A stretch of 64,000 bases of DNA from the NCBI GenBank assembly GCA_021234535.1, contig CM037836.1:26898769-26962768 (forward strand), written 5' to 3'. The notes beneath the pieces were generated by a model. It worked only from the letters and a program-made list of their open reading frames with translations, ran no database searches and was not told the DNA's origin. Both the position numbers and the translations under genes were made by a program. Of this stretch, positions 12,801 through 26,100 are shown piece by piece (the first letter of the stretch is position 1; every line of letters begins with the position of its first letter). Origin of the DNA: Stichopus chloronotus (taxonomy: Eukaryota > Echinodermata > Holothuroidea > Aspidochirotida > Stichopodidae).

Positions 12801-15800
12801 ATATCCAAACAGTACATTAGTTGGAGAGTATTTAGTCCAAACAGATTTTCGGTGTCCACAGGAAAGAAAGGATTACCACCACTCCAAGTTTCAAATCCAC
12901 ATTGTCACTTGGTGGAAACTTGTGTCAAAGAAAATGTAGGATAAAGCTAAAGCGGTTGGTTTTGATTAAAGCCACAGTTTTTGGTCAGTCTGGAGAGATG
13001 TTTGTTTGTTTGTCTGTTTGTTTGTTTGGTGTACATACAATGTATTGTCTTGAGCACAACTTTATTACTAATTAGTCAGTTAGTATCTTGACAAGGAGGG
13101 AGGGAGGGACGGAAATTTGCTCTTGTGGTTTTGTTACTGACGGACTTTGTGCAGAATATTAAACTTACCAGACTGTGATCACCTTTTTGTGTGATTTGAG
13201 TTCTTTTTCTGCGGCCCGGGAAGTTGAAGACGGCATTTGTATACGTCACCTTGCTCTGTGAATTGTGGTAAAACAATGCTTTTCTAACAAAAAAAAATGC
13301 TAGTAATCACATGTGATAACACTGCATGTGTAATAACACTATAATTCACATGAGAGAAGTATATTATTTAGGTTTGACAAGCAAAATGAAAAAAAATAAA
13401 AAGCTTTTCAAAGTAAACCAAACGGCTTGCATTAAACCTACAACTTAGACCTACGATTGTCTGTGCTCAATAAAAACTAATGCAGCAGCATTAAGAACAG
13501 TTTTGCAACTTTTTTTTCTATTCACCCTCTGAGCTCCTCTGGGAGTTAATGTTAATTTAAATCTTTGCTGGAGTTAATCATTTCTAATTGATCCTCATGA
13601 ATGTTTCATGATACCAAAGGTAGGGCAGAGCCACACCAGGAGTTGATGCAAAACAGGATGCCACAAATGATGAATTCGAAAGTGAGAGAGAATTTTTGTG
13701 ATGCAATTATATTCTCGCGAGGAAAGTAACAGCAATTAAGCCAATTACTTAGTTGAAAAGAGTCCCCGGACTAGCTGATGGAACGTGTGCTCGGTGGTGA
13801 TTAGCATGTTGGTTGGAAGCATATCTGTGTTTGTAGATCGAAAGGGCCAGAGTTCCTGGCTGTGATAGGTACGGTGACATTCGAGTCATATCAACCAAAG
13901 ATATTTCAATTGAAGTGTATTCATGGGCAATTTACATTAAAGAATGTACAAGATCTGAAATGACTGAAATTGAGAGGAAGTGAACATTTACTGTTTACTC
14001 CTTATTGAAGTTTTGAGGGAGATTTCTTGACCATATGATAGTGAACAACTAAAAAATTGTAGGGGAGGCACTGGAGGGGGGAAATGGTGGGGAGGGATGG
14101 GTAGCGGCAGTGGGGGTTTCTTTTAGTTGTCATAGTGAAAGTGGTAGAGTCGGTAAATTTGTGGCAGGTGACAGAGGTGTTGAGAAAATTTTGTGTAGAG
14201 GGTACAATTTCTTTGAAGGCTTTTTTTTTTTTAAAGTGTTAAAGAACAGGAACTGAGTGTATAGGAGGTGGAAATTAAGGTGTTGTGAGAGCTCTGTCAG
14301 CTCGCAAAACCTTGATTCATCAGATTAGACTAAAGTTATTTTTTCAGGTAATATACTGCAGTGCTTTGACTGAAAGTGTGTGCATAAGGACATGCCATTT
14401 GACATGCCATTTGACATTCCATTGGATAATAATTCAGAAGATGTGACAATGGACGGAATACTCTGAATTGACTTGAGGCTTCAGTTTTCCCCAGAAAGTG
14501 CTTAATTGACAAGAAAGAGAAGTGGTTAAAAAAAAAGAAGAAGAAAAGCAGCTACAGTTGGAATGTCCATTTGTCTGAATCTATAGAGTCCATCACCTGT
14601 TGAAAGAATGCGAAATGAATCATATATCATAACATTAAAGGGGGAAAGAATTAAACCAAATCTGATTGCATTGTTGCTGCAAATCCAGCTTCTCGGTTGT
14701 GGTTTCAGAGAAGCTTTTCATTTTCCTCTTTTTGAGGATACTTATTCCATTAATCTCTCAAGAATCAAGGCCATTGTATAATTGTTAATCACTTTATTGA
14801 CTTAAAACTGAAGGACAGTCTTTGTATTGGTGGATGCTTAGCTCCCTTTTAATGCAATAAGTCAAATTGTTTGCGTTGAAGGCTATATGATCTCCTTTGT
14901 AGAATGATCTTGAGTGAATTTTAATTGTATTCATCTATTGTATGAGAGGTGCATCAATTTTTTTTACACTTCCCATTTTTTTTTTTCATATTACCTTTCG
15001 TGGCTAAAATGTTATTCTTGGTATTTTGATTTTGGAGCTGTATGCCAGTATTAACGTTTGTTGGTATTGCCCTCAGATATTTTAGAAGTTCATAAAAAGG
15101 GGAATAAGGTATTTGTTTTACAGGAAAACAACCCACATTTTCAAAACCAATGTTTGTTTACATAGAATGAAAGATTGTTCAAGATAAGAAAGGGTGCTGG
15201 CATTCTTTTAAAGAAATAAGTTTCTCACAGATAGAAATTTGGTTATTTGTTGCTCAAGAATAATTTCTTCACACAAAACTTTCAAAAATTCAAATGATGC
15301 ATCTTCACAACTCATTATATGCATGTTTGGATCAATGCTATTCCTGATGCTTCTTGGTAAAAATAAATATTTTAACAATGATTAAAGGTATTTTTAATGC
15401 CATGTTGGTGCATTGTAAACAACCTATTTACCTGCAAGCCTGCACAAATATAAAATATATTTAGGCAGCTGAAAGTACTATATAGTTCACTGTACTTCCT
15501 ACTTTTAGTGTCATTTTGAAGAAAATGATTTTATGTGTGTGTTTGTGTGTCTGTGTGATAGAAAAGATTTACAGTAAATGGTGTACTGTCACACATGTGT
15601 CAAGATCAGTTTGTTGCATGGTTGATGTTGAAAACTGTGCAATAGGTGGTAATATGTAACATTGACTTAAATTTACTGTACTCACATGGTATACTTATAC
15701 TTACAGCACCCCTGTCATACACCATGCATGGAACTCCATCCATTTAGCATACTAACTTCTCTGAAAGCTTAATTGTAAGGGCCCAGCTAGTACTCGTGAC

Positions 15801-18800
15801 TTCTTGAATAAAGTTTGGTAGTCCACATTCTGTGGTAATCATGCTGCAGGAGTACAAGGCCATATAGCAAGGAGGGTCCATGTGTGGAGATGGCTTAGGA
15901 GTTGGTTCGCTACTAGTGGGGATAGTTCACTGGAAAAAAAAGAACTTTTGAATTCGTTTGGTTAGACACGTTAATATAGGCCTATAAGTTAAGTTTAAAT
16001 AATTGACAGAATGTGCATGACATAAGTTGCTCATTGACAAGGGAACTGAAAGCTTAGAAGGACTCTGCTACCAGGTAAAGCATCATTGGAAACTCCACTT
16101 TTTACATCAAAGGAAATATGAACAACACCTGAAGACTTAAGCTGCTTGAAGCAGTGTTTGATGGACCTGCTGCAGAAAGCATGTTAAAGCCTTATTTAGG
16201 AGAAATCTTTGCATGAATTGGAAATAAAATGAACTCTTGACAATTAGTGCCTTTACTTCATTTAGCATATATAGGGCTGATGTTTTGCTGCATAACTAAT
16301 CACAAATTTTTTGTCTCAATGGCCTCAAATTTCACTTTTAATTCTATTCCATGCAGGGAGAAATTCTGGATTTTTATTTTTTTGGTTTGTGGTACAGTAT
16401 GTTTTTCAGGAGAGTGTTTTCACATGGCTCTGGAATACTGTACATCATCAGGTGGGGGGGGGGGGAGTGGTCAATTTAGCTGTCACAATGTCTTGAACTA
16501 TAAACGTTATCTCATTGACTTTTGTGGATGTTGTATTTCTGTCGGTGATGATTTTATTATCAAATGTAAATGTCTGTTACATGATTTGTTTGATGGATTC
16601 CATTTTTGTTTTACGAAGAATTTGCGAAATAACATCATTTGCCCTACATATGCAAGCATATTTATAGTATGGGTCATCATTATAATATAAGAATTTTTTA
16701 ATTATAAGAACAGCTTGCTGGGAAAAGTAAGCTCAAGCAATACAAACAGGTATTAAAAGGCACGAACTGCAACATTGTGCTGCATTCATTTACTGTGTGG
16801 AACTACACTGATTGCTTATTCTGTGAGATTTTAGACATCGTCTGATATACACAAACATTAAAAACAAAAACAATCAGCTGCATTTTGGTAAATATAAATG
16901 TGATCGATATCAATTTTGTAGAATCAAGCCAGCCTGGAGTTGCAGGGTTTTTTTTTGTATATATTTGATGCAAATGTACTCGGCCACGTGTAAGGAGATA
17001 TTTCATCAGACCGTCACCAAATATTTTGTTGGTCATTGATGTATCATTCCTAATGTGTGTGGGGAGATAGTGGAGGCCTAATATTGATCTTTGCATTACT
17101 TTTGAAAGTTTGAATGTATGCTTATGGAACTGTAAAAACCAGTTGCACATGGATCCATTGTCTAAAGTATAATATCTATTCCCCTGAAAATACGATCAGT
17201 ACGCTATAGTAATCCTAGATGAAATCACCGTGTAGGCAGTTTTTTATGTGAGTAATGAGTAAATTGCCTTTGTAATCTATTTCCTGAGTCTCTCCTGATG
17301 AAGTACCAATATTTACTTTGTAATTGCAAAGGCAGTCAAAATACCTTACTCAGAGAAAATGAATATATTCAAGGTTCATTGTTATTTTCAGACTTTATAA
17401 CTTTTTTTTACAAAAACTACATTTCTTTTTTACAGTGTAGAGGTTTCTGGTTATCTGGTTATGGTATACTGTATTGATTGGAACATAAATCTCCCAAGTC
17501 TTTATGTTGGCCAATAAAAAGTTATGTTTTGTCATGCAGTGTCTCCGTGAGAAACTTCTTTGCAAGGGAAGTCATGGTAATACAAATATGTTTAATGTCG
17601 CCTCTGCTACATACATCATTACCATCAAGTGTTTATGCATCATTTAGTAAGTTATTCATTGCTTCCCAAATCAGTCTCATTTGCAATTAAGAGCTTTGAC
17701 ATGATCTGCGTCGTGATTCCAAAGTCATATAAGGACAACAGCCTCACTCTGGGAGAGTCTATGACGCCTTTTGCTCCCCCTTTTGGATTTATTTTATCAT
17801 TTCTCTATGCATGCTGAGAACCATTACCAAATTAAGCTTCAAGGAAATACAAGAAATGAGATCCAGAAATGATCGCAAAATGGCTGGATACAAAATGAAA
17901 GAGATACATTGCCAGATAACTTTCAGTGGCCCATGGTGGCTTGATCAGTTTGTTCATGGATCTGCAGTTACCCTTCCATCCTACAATCAGGTCAGATTAC
18001 ATCTTCCTCTTGGAGCAAATTTGAGAAGAAGGTGAAGCTGTACAAAAAGAATAGGAGAAGGTGAAGATGAACCACAAGAAAGAAAAGGAAACAGATAAGA
18101 AAGATGGCAATTTGGGGGGGGGGAAGAAGAAAAGATTGTAACAATCAGTCAGGACATGGGATTTATTTTTAGTCAGCAGAAGCTATTTTAATTTGCAATA
18201 TGTAGAGAGAGTCGAGATACATCACGGATGATGACGAGTATGTTTTTTGTTCATTTGTTCATCCTTGATGTCTATGCCTCAGTGCATCTCAGACTCAAAT
18301 TTTGATTTTCACCAAGTTTCTTTGGCATTTAGATCAACTAGGTTGTGGAGAGATGACATATTGGTCGTTGATAGTCTACCCAACGGACATGTATTACTCA
18401 TGCATCAGCTTTGACTGCATTGGTAATAACAACGTTCACGAACTATCGCTTGGATTCTGTCTGAATGTGCAACACAGACTGTTAGCTATCAAAATTCATT
18501 TATGCTGACATAATCAGTTACACTCAGTAGCTCTCAATGATTCTTTTCTTTAGGTTTTAAATATTCATGCCCTTTTGACCAATCATCAGATGTGAAGAAA
18601 GACTGAAAAATATAGAGACGTTGGATCTTAGATGAGACAAATTTTTAATTGTTCGCAGGTGTTTCGGTATGTACGATTAAAAACAGTACACACCAACACC
18701 TGCTGGGAAGGTAAGGAAGTTGACTGATTTGTCAGGGCTGAAAAAGCAAGTGACCAATATGAGTGTGTGGGAAGGGGAAGGGGAGACACTGGGAGGTGGA

Positions 18801-20100
18801 AAAATTGACTGTGTGTGGGGCGGTGGTGTTGGACTAGTAATCTATTGATATGTGTCTGGGGGAGAACAGCAATTTATATTTTTCACACTTGACTGTTGTA
18901 TGAGTGAGCAGAAAGGTAGTGTTGAGTTCTATGAAGATCAAAGGTTGTATAGATTACATCAGCGGTCACCCTCAAAGCTGTCTAAAGAACATGATATTTG
19001 AGGTGGTGAAGATTTGAGCAAATGGTTTGTTTGCCACTAGTTGGAATGCCTTTAAATATATCTCCTCATGTGTGTCAAAGATCAAGTGAAAACAAAAAAA
19101 GAAAAATTGAGAGACCAGTAAAAGTCAGATAAGAAGATCAGATTAGAAAAGTCAGAGGCCTGAACTCCTATGCCTTCTCTCCTTTACTGAGCAAGATCAG
19201 GTTGCTCTCATATGCATAAACCTTAGCCTTTTTTTCCAGCCCTCATTTTTTTAAAGGCGATGTTGTGCATAGAAAAACACATCATTTGGTCCAAAGGTTT
19301 AACTTTTTGACGTCCGGATGGCTTCTTAACTTTGGATCTGTGATATCAACCACATAGAGTTAGAAATATAATTCAGAAGATGTTTCTGTTACCATTAAAC
19401 CCTATGACTAAACCTATGCACTACCACAATACCAACCATGTGGGAAATCCATGTGTGTCCACGTAGCTACTTACATATGCACCGTAATCCAAGGAACTGT
19501 CATAATTTATCTTCTTTAGGACTTTCATACTTCAAATGTTTGATGTAAAGAGAGGTAAACAAATATATTTTAGGAGTGTTTGCTAAGCTTTATGGCATCC
19601 AGAAGTATGTGGTGGTGTCTGAAATAAAATTCTCATTTTTTCCTCTCTCTCTGCCTCTCTCTTCTCCTCTTCCAGACATTTGTGGTCAGACTAGTTGTCA
19701 TAAATTTGTGGCTGACTGTGCTTGCCAAGAATTCACAACAATTGCAGGCCACAGACTGTTAAAGCAATTTGCTGTGTATGCTCAGTATGTTTTGAAAAGA
19801 GAGAAAACTTGCCATGTGATCGCGTTTGCTTAATCATATCAAAGTCCAAGGCAATTAAAAATTAAGGCAATAGCTACAGGGACTGCAGGGACGTGTGTGA
19901 GCTATTTCCCCTTCCCACAAAAGTATCCTCAAAGAAGTGATTTTTATAATGCAATAATATATAAAGGCACAAAAAAAAACCAGAATGGAAAACTGTAGTG
20001 TATGTATGTATGCATGTTCATATTTATGTACATGCATGAAACCACATTTCAACTTCTTTGGACATTCAGTGTCTGATCTCAAATTTGCTCTTCTTAACAG
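6841..20100. other. Non-coding stretch, intergenic or first intron
   Basis: No gene is recognised. Contents: a purine/G-rich segment with short G runs (about 8485-8600), two TTAGGG words at 8665-8684, a 28-bp minisatellite (10393-10617), a TGTT-type run (12995-13030), short 12-bp repeats near 14390-14415, another G-rich patch (14050-14120), and a 13-G run near 16453. A 147-codon frame at 16247-16690 crosses the G run and has no family features. Confidence 0.6.
10393..10617. repeat. 28-bp minisatellite, about 8 copies
   Basis: Nearly perfect tandem copies of a 28-base unit built from CACCATCCCCACTCTACCAT plus GCACCCCT. Variants (GCATTCCT, GCACTCCT, GCATCCCT) lie mainly in the first copies. 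Because 28 is not divisible by 3 and the unit lacks stops, overlapping frames stay open (10369-10743 and 10380-10739); these are artefacts of the repeat. Confidence 0.97.
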
Positions 20101-20172
20101 TAACAACCGGAGCGATAAATCCAGAAAGCTAGATGAAGTCGAGTACATCCACAAATCTGATCTCACACAGTA
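20101..20172 (+). other. Coding-like block with stop and downstream polyadenylation signal (tentative terminal exon)
   Basis: After a convincing acceptor (GCTCTTCTTAACAG, ending 20100) the frame encodes NNRSDKSRKLDEVEYIHK and five more residues, then TAG at 20170-20172. The composition is charged and polar, unlike surrounding translated noise. AATAAA occurs at about 20331 downstream. It could be the last exon of an unrelated + strand gene whose other exons I cannot find, a retroposed fragment, or chance. No function is assigned. Confidence 0.2.
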
Positions 20173-23100
20173 GGCTTAAAACCAAGACCTGTCCTCAGAA
20201 TGGCAATCAGTAACTGTGGTGTCACTCCAAAAAAGCAACAACTGTGGCTACAGGCCTGGTTAAAAAGGCACAGTGAGCTTATTGTCAGTATTTTTTCAGA
20301 AACTGGCCCGATTTAATTAGAGAGTGGAAAATAAATTAAAAGAAAACACCAAATGCAACTGTGCTGTTTTTGTACTTATTACGTTTAAATCTGATCAAAC
20401 TGGTTAGTTGGTTTGACTTATCGTCTCTTAGTTTTTGAAGCAAAGAAACTCAAACGACAACAGCAGCAATTGTGCAGTCGAACAGCTGCTTTAAATGTGG
20501 TGCAATCCTGGCTTAGGCCCCATTTCCACAAAATTTAGTGTTGGATCACTTCCAAAGTGTCTTTTCATTGTGCTACTCTTGGTCTGTCAAATGTTATTTC
20601 TCTTTCACTTTTGGAAGCTGAGTAATGTTTAACCAATTTCTTAGAAACAGGATTTGAAAAAGGAAAAAAAAAAGGAAGAGGTTTCATTGTTGCCTTATGA
20701 AACTGACAGAACCCAGGTAACTCTTTATAATACACACATCACTCTGCTCATAGAACAGTAGAGACAGCAATGGATACAAGCCTATTATTCTCCTTGGGTG
20801 AAATTCCAAGTATCCGGATAGTTCAACAGCAGCAGCTGTTGTTGTCTGTCTGCAGCTGTATGGTACTCAGTCAATTGCCTGTCAGGATTAAGACCTAGGT
20901 TCACTATGACATTACTGTGACTGGCTGATGGAGGAATTTGAATAAATGTGCTGGTATGACAGAATGTGTATGAAATGAAAAGGGAAAGCAGTACCTTATA
21001 TTCTAATACTTACTACGCATGGTTTGCTATGTGCACTGCCATTGCCGTGCAGTGGTGCTGTCTGTGCTCCCTGTTGCTATGACTACATGTCTACTAATAT
21101 GTCTGTATTTATATATATCAACCAAAATCCTAATACAGGTGGAGTAAAACCTTTCTCTGTAGTCCTCTGTCTCATAAGACACAGTTAGGTAGTCCATCAT
21201 TGTTTGTTTTTCTTCAGTTTGTTTATTTGGTCTCCAAAAGAACTGTTTTTGGTAAAGGAAAGTGCACATTGTCCATGTTTAAGTGACTAGAAAAAGAATT
21301 GACTGACTTGAATTCAGATTTTTACTTTGCAATGCTAAGCAACCAAAACTGTAGAAGAAGCCTACCACTTGTCAATTTCAACTTCATATTCAGTGGTTAC
21401 CAAGTCAACTATTTGAAGGTCAATTTTTTTTTTTTTTAAATTTAGGTTGGTTCAGATTGGGAGACCGTAGATTGCTATTGCTCTCACTGAGAGCTGGCCA
21501 GAGATAGAATCCAGAATCTCACATTATTTTCAAGCTTTGTCACTGTAATTTCTGCAGTTATTTTTCACTCTACTACATCACTGGAATTTAAGTACATTTT
21601 ACAGTGTTCAACGATAGACAATCTGAAAACGTCTATAGAATATCAATCTGGATATGAAGAAGCTTTCATGGTTTGAATGGAATGCACAGTTGCAATTCAA
21701 ACTTAATGACACTCAGGCTGGCCAGGTTTTGCTTATAGACAGCAGTTAGTTCTCATGGCAAGGTTCACTCAGTGGCATCGCATGAACTTCTGTGTTAGCC
21801 CCAAACGTAACAATTATGAATGGTTGGTGACTGCATATACTCACATAATTGCCAGTTGCCAGGCCATAGTCAATACAGTAATGCATAGGTTATATCATGG
21901 GTGTGCATACCCCGTTAATGCCCAAACCAGTGAGTTTTTAGGGAAATACAGCACAGCTCCACATGATGTGCAAGATTCTAAGGTAGATTAATCAATGATT
22001 TGACATTCTCCTTGTAAATCTTTGAAAAAATCTTTTACTTAATTAAGGTGCACATCTCCTCAATAAAAGCTTTCCTTAGACATTTACATTGCACAGAACA
22101 TAGCACAGTTACTCAACTATATTGAGAACACTGTGCATTCTGGTTTGTAGAGCCCATCTGAGATCGTTTTTTGACTATGGCAGATTAAGAAAGTAAAACT
22201 CTCTTAGCTGCTATAACTTGTTGTCAGTTCAGTGGACCCTTAAATTTAACTGCGAAGATCTCTGCTGCTCAGCTTATATAAATCCTGAAACCCCAATCTT
22301 CACATCATACAGTAACTGTGCTGCAGTTGATATCATATTTGGGTCATAGCAGTTAATATGTAGCCTGTTTTTGCTTCTGTTAGATCTTGTTTAAAAACTC
22401 TGTATTTAGAGAGGCCTGCAGGGTAACATCCTTGCCTCCTGTGTCTTTTTGTCTTGTCACCCTTCTGAGTGTATTTTACTACACTCATAGTAACATTGTT
22501 CTTTATGTCTGTATTTCTTTTCTTGCATTTTCTGCAGAGTTATACTGATTTACTTATAAACTTATCTCCGTAAAGTGCCATGTAATATCATTTTTGTTAG
22601 GGTAAAGGCTTTTTAGATAGGCTACATGTGGATGAGCATGAAAGCCTGTCAATTGTATCTTTCATATTAACAATGCAACATCCCTCTGCCAGTCCGCCAT
22701 CCCCCACCTCCACCCTTCTCCCATTTTGCATGCTTTTGAAATAAACATCCAGGAAACATTACTTCCTTACAGTAATACATAATGTAATCCTTTTAGAGTA
22801 AGAAAGTGAGAGGAAGTTTCCAAGAAATGATAATACCGGAGTGAACAGTCAGTGCAGTGCCCACAGACATTGAAGCAGTCTGGTTGTCATAGCAACAAGT
22901 AGGAGACAGCATTATGTGAGGCTCATTGGTTTTATGCTGTCCATATTTACAGAACTTGGTCACAGTTTCTTGTATGCTTTTTCCAAGATATATGATAAAG
23001 AATAATGTAACAGTTGGAAGAGGAAGGCCATATTTTCTTATTCTCTCGTGCATGCCTAATGTTTTATTGCTTTTTTATAATGATTGGTGAAGGGTTGCGT

Positions 23101-26100
23101 CATAAGAAAATGAATATGATGTGTGGAAGAAGAATAATGTAGATGTGTTACTCTCTATAAACTTTTGTGGTGTTACTTGCCACATTTTAAATCAGAAGAT
23201 AAAGCAATTGCAATGAAAGTGCTGTTTTGTTCTTGTATATTATGACCGGCCTTTGAGTGATCTACAGTACGTAGTTTGCTCATAATTTTACGTGATAGGC
23301 CCACATATGGCATTGCAGGTATTAAAAGTTAATGTACAATAAACATTCGATTTGTTCCATTAACCCTAAAGCCACAGTTTACATTTGCTCACTAGCCATT
23401 ATGGATCAGGCATATTACAGTAAAAGCATAGTGGAAATATGCACTGCTGTGGTGTGAGAGTTTATTTTTAGTAAAAATATACTCAGCATTACCTCTGATG
23501 TTCAGTATTACCATTATAGTATTACCAATGGTACTCTAAAATCATTCAATCCTTGTGCTTTTGATTACACTGTACATTTGCCAGGCCATGTAATGGACAT
23601 CGATGTATATTTTAACATTTGTTAGTGTAAGCAAGTTACGCCCACCCACGCCCACCTAGATAATGTTGCATGATGATGTGTTTGAAGTGCTGAATGCCCT
23701 GCAAGTACAAGAAAGCCTCTGTTTCTGACACACATTGTGAGTGCTTTCTGACTTTTAAGGGATGATGCATCTTTTGCAGAGCCTTTCTTTACCATCATAG
23801 TAGCTGTGATTTTCGTAGAGTTTTCCTTGTCTCTCTTTGGTTTTATCTGTTTCCTAAAAATGACCATCAATTTTCCCATGGCCAGTAAACGTTGCAAGAA
23901 CCAGACATTCTTCAGTCCAACAAGTTGTTCACTATAACGCTGAGAAATCTACAACTGCAACTTTTGCCAGAAAAAGTAAATGCAACAAAGAGTTAATGGT
24001 ATCACTAGATGATATTGGTCAAGGCCTTTCTTCCACTTCAAGTTTTGAAGTTGTGTTTGCTGGGGTTGCAAGTGATGATAATGTACTGGTATGATTGTTG
24101 TGGTTTGATCATCACACAGTTTTGTTGAACTCTCCAGTATCATCAACCTGGTCCCTTCTCATGGTGTGGACGTGGCCTAAGAACACAGTTAAATCCTATT
24201 ATGTAAACAAAGTAGGTTGGAGGAGGAATTTCTGAAATGATTGTCAGACTGGTATGATCATCATCATTATCAGCTCCATCATTCATTATCATCGTAAGTC
24301 GTCGCCTTGGATAGAAGCTGTCCTACTTAAAGAAAAAAAAAATTGTTCTACTCTTTGTGAATGTTTCCTCTTTTGCCAAACGTAGAGAAGAATAAAATCG
24401 AATAAGAGAGGGAAAAGAAAAATAAAGGAACAAATAAATAGCCTAGAAAAAGCCAAGAAACTTCGGAGGGGTTTGTCTTGTCTCGGAATTGTAGGCCTTT
24501 TATCCCAGTTTATTTCTTCAGCTGCAAGCTTTGGTTGAGGCAGAGAGCAGGGTGTCAATTTGACATGGCTTAATTAAGAGATTGAATCAACTTAATGCTG
24601 TTGTTTCAAAAGGCACAGACAGATTCTCATTACGAAGTGGCCTCTTTGCCTCATAGATTTTTGAGGACCATCGAAGGGGGGTGGATTTAACTCTTTGACT
24701 CTGGCCATGGAGCTCCTGCTCTGGCAAAGAATGCTGCAACTGCAAGATTCTTATTTTGGCAATGGATGGCTGAAGGAACATAACGATTGGGAAATAGGGT
24801 CTTCGAGGTGGTACAGGCATGTTGGTCATCAGTGTAGATACATCACTCCTGTGGAAATTGTACGGAGGATGATGGCCTTGAATGGGTGAGCTGGTCAGGA
24901 AAAAACAAAAACAATGGTTCCTCTCCTGTGGTAATGACAAATATCTACAAATGGATATAGGGTTGTCCTTATGGTTGAAGTGGTTCCATTAGTTATGGTT
25001 TCTGGTTCATCAGAATGACAATTTCATTGTTGTGAAGAGCTTTTTGGATCTTTGGTATCATCATGTTAGCGTTCCCCATCCCACAGTGCCTCCTACCTAT
25101 TCTGCCATCTTCTGGTTTGTCATCTTCTAGTTTACCTTCAACTGACAGAAACTGTTACTTTACACCAAATTCAGCAACTTGGTCTTGTTACGAGGGTAGA
25201 CATCCGTTTCAATTCACTACCCTTAATATCATTAAAATGTAAGTTTTTACAGCTTCCCAAGACGTATAATTAAAATTTCAGTAACGGAGAGAATGTGTGT
25301 AATCCTTTAAATATAAGTCATGATAAATAAAATCCACATTCGTGATGCTTTACGTCTCATCACATGGTGGTCGTTTTGTACAAGTTTTGCCTTATGAGTC
25401 ATGTTATAATACTTCCTAACTGATTTCACTGGCATCATCAATCATGTTTAGCAGTTCTATTTGATTGCTGTTTCTTGGACATGGCAACAAACAGTGATAT
25501 TGTGGTGACAAGGTTCTTTGCGTGAATTCAGTACATGTGGTATATTGCCTGTCACTGCGGATACAAATAGAGTGCGTTATCGATAAGTGCGCACGACACA
25601 GCCTAAATAATAATTGTTGCACAATGTTTGCCTGCTGTAAAATAGAGAAGAGCGGAGTGCAGTGATGATAGTGGAAAAGCCTTTTTATAAGGACCATCAG
25701 GTGACAGATAGGTAAACCTATCTCCTTGGTAGCTAGATAATGCTAAAAAAATTCAATTAATTTATTCCAGAAATGAACAAATACAGAGTGTGCAATGATA
25801 TACGTAATAGAGTAGTTATAAAACAGTTGATTAACATCATTGCATGGGACAGGAGAAAAAAAAGAAGTGTAAATACTTGTTGATCATTTTTTCCCCTACC
25901 TCAAGAAAATAGTATGTGAAAAAAAAACAGCAAAACAGTAACAAGCAAAACAACACAATAACAACAAAATGGTAGGGAACAATTCATGACTTAAGTAGTA
26001 GAGTCTTTTATCTATATTATGAATAGGATGTTAACAGTTCTTATCGCCATACAACATAGCTCTGCCTTCAGTTTGACCATCAAAGTTGATGACAATGGTT

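Noticed and set aside
13785..13865. tRNA-like sequence as a SINE head or tRNA gene
   Set aside because: An A-box-like TTAGCATGTTGG is present, but the B-box-like GAGTTCCTGGC is too far from consensus and no cloverleaf or tail was evident.
16247..16690. 147-codon frame with a Gly run
   Set aside because: It crosses a G homopolymer in AT-rich DNA, has no splice or promoter context, and no recognisable domain.
19676..19833. Possible Cys-containing exon after the strong pyrimidine tract at 19640-19675
   Set aside because: The acceptor looks good and CGQTSC followed by CAC is suggestive, but there is no donor before the stop, no family match and no phase partner.
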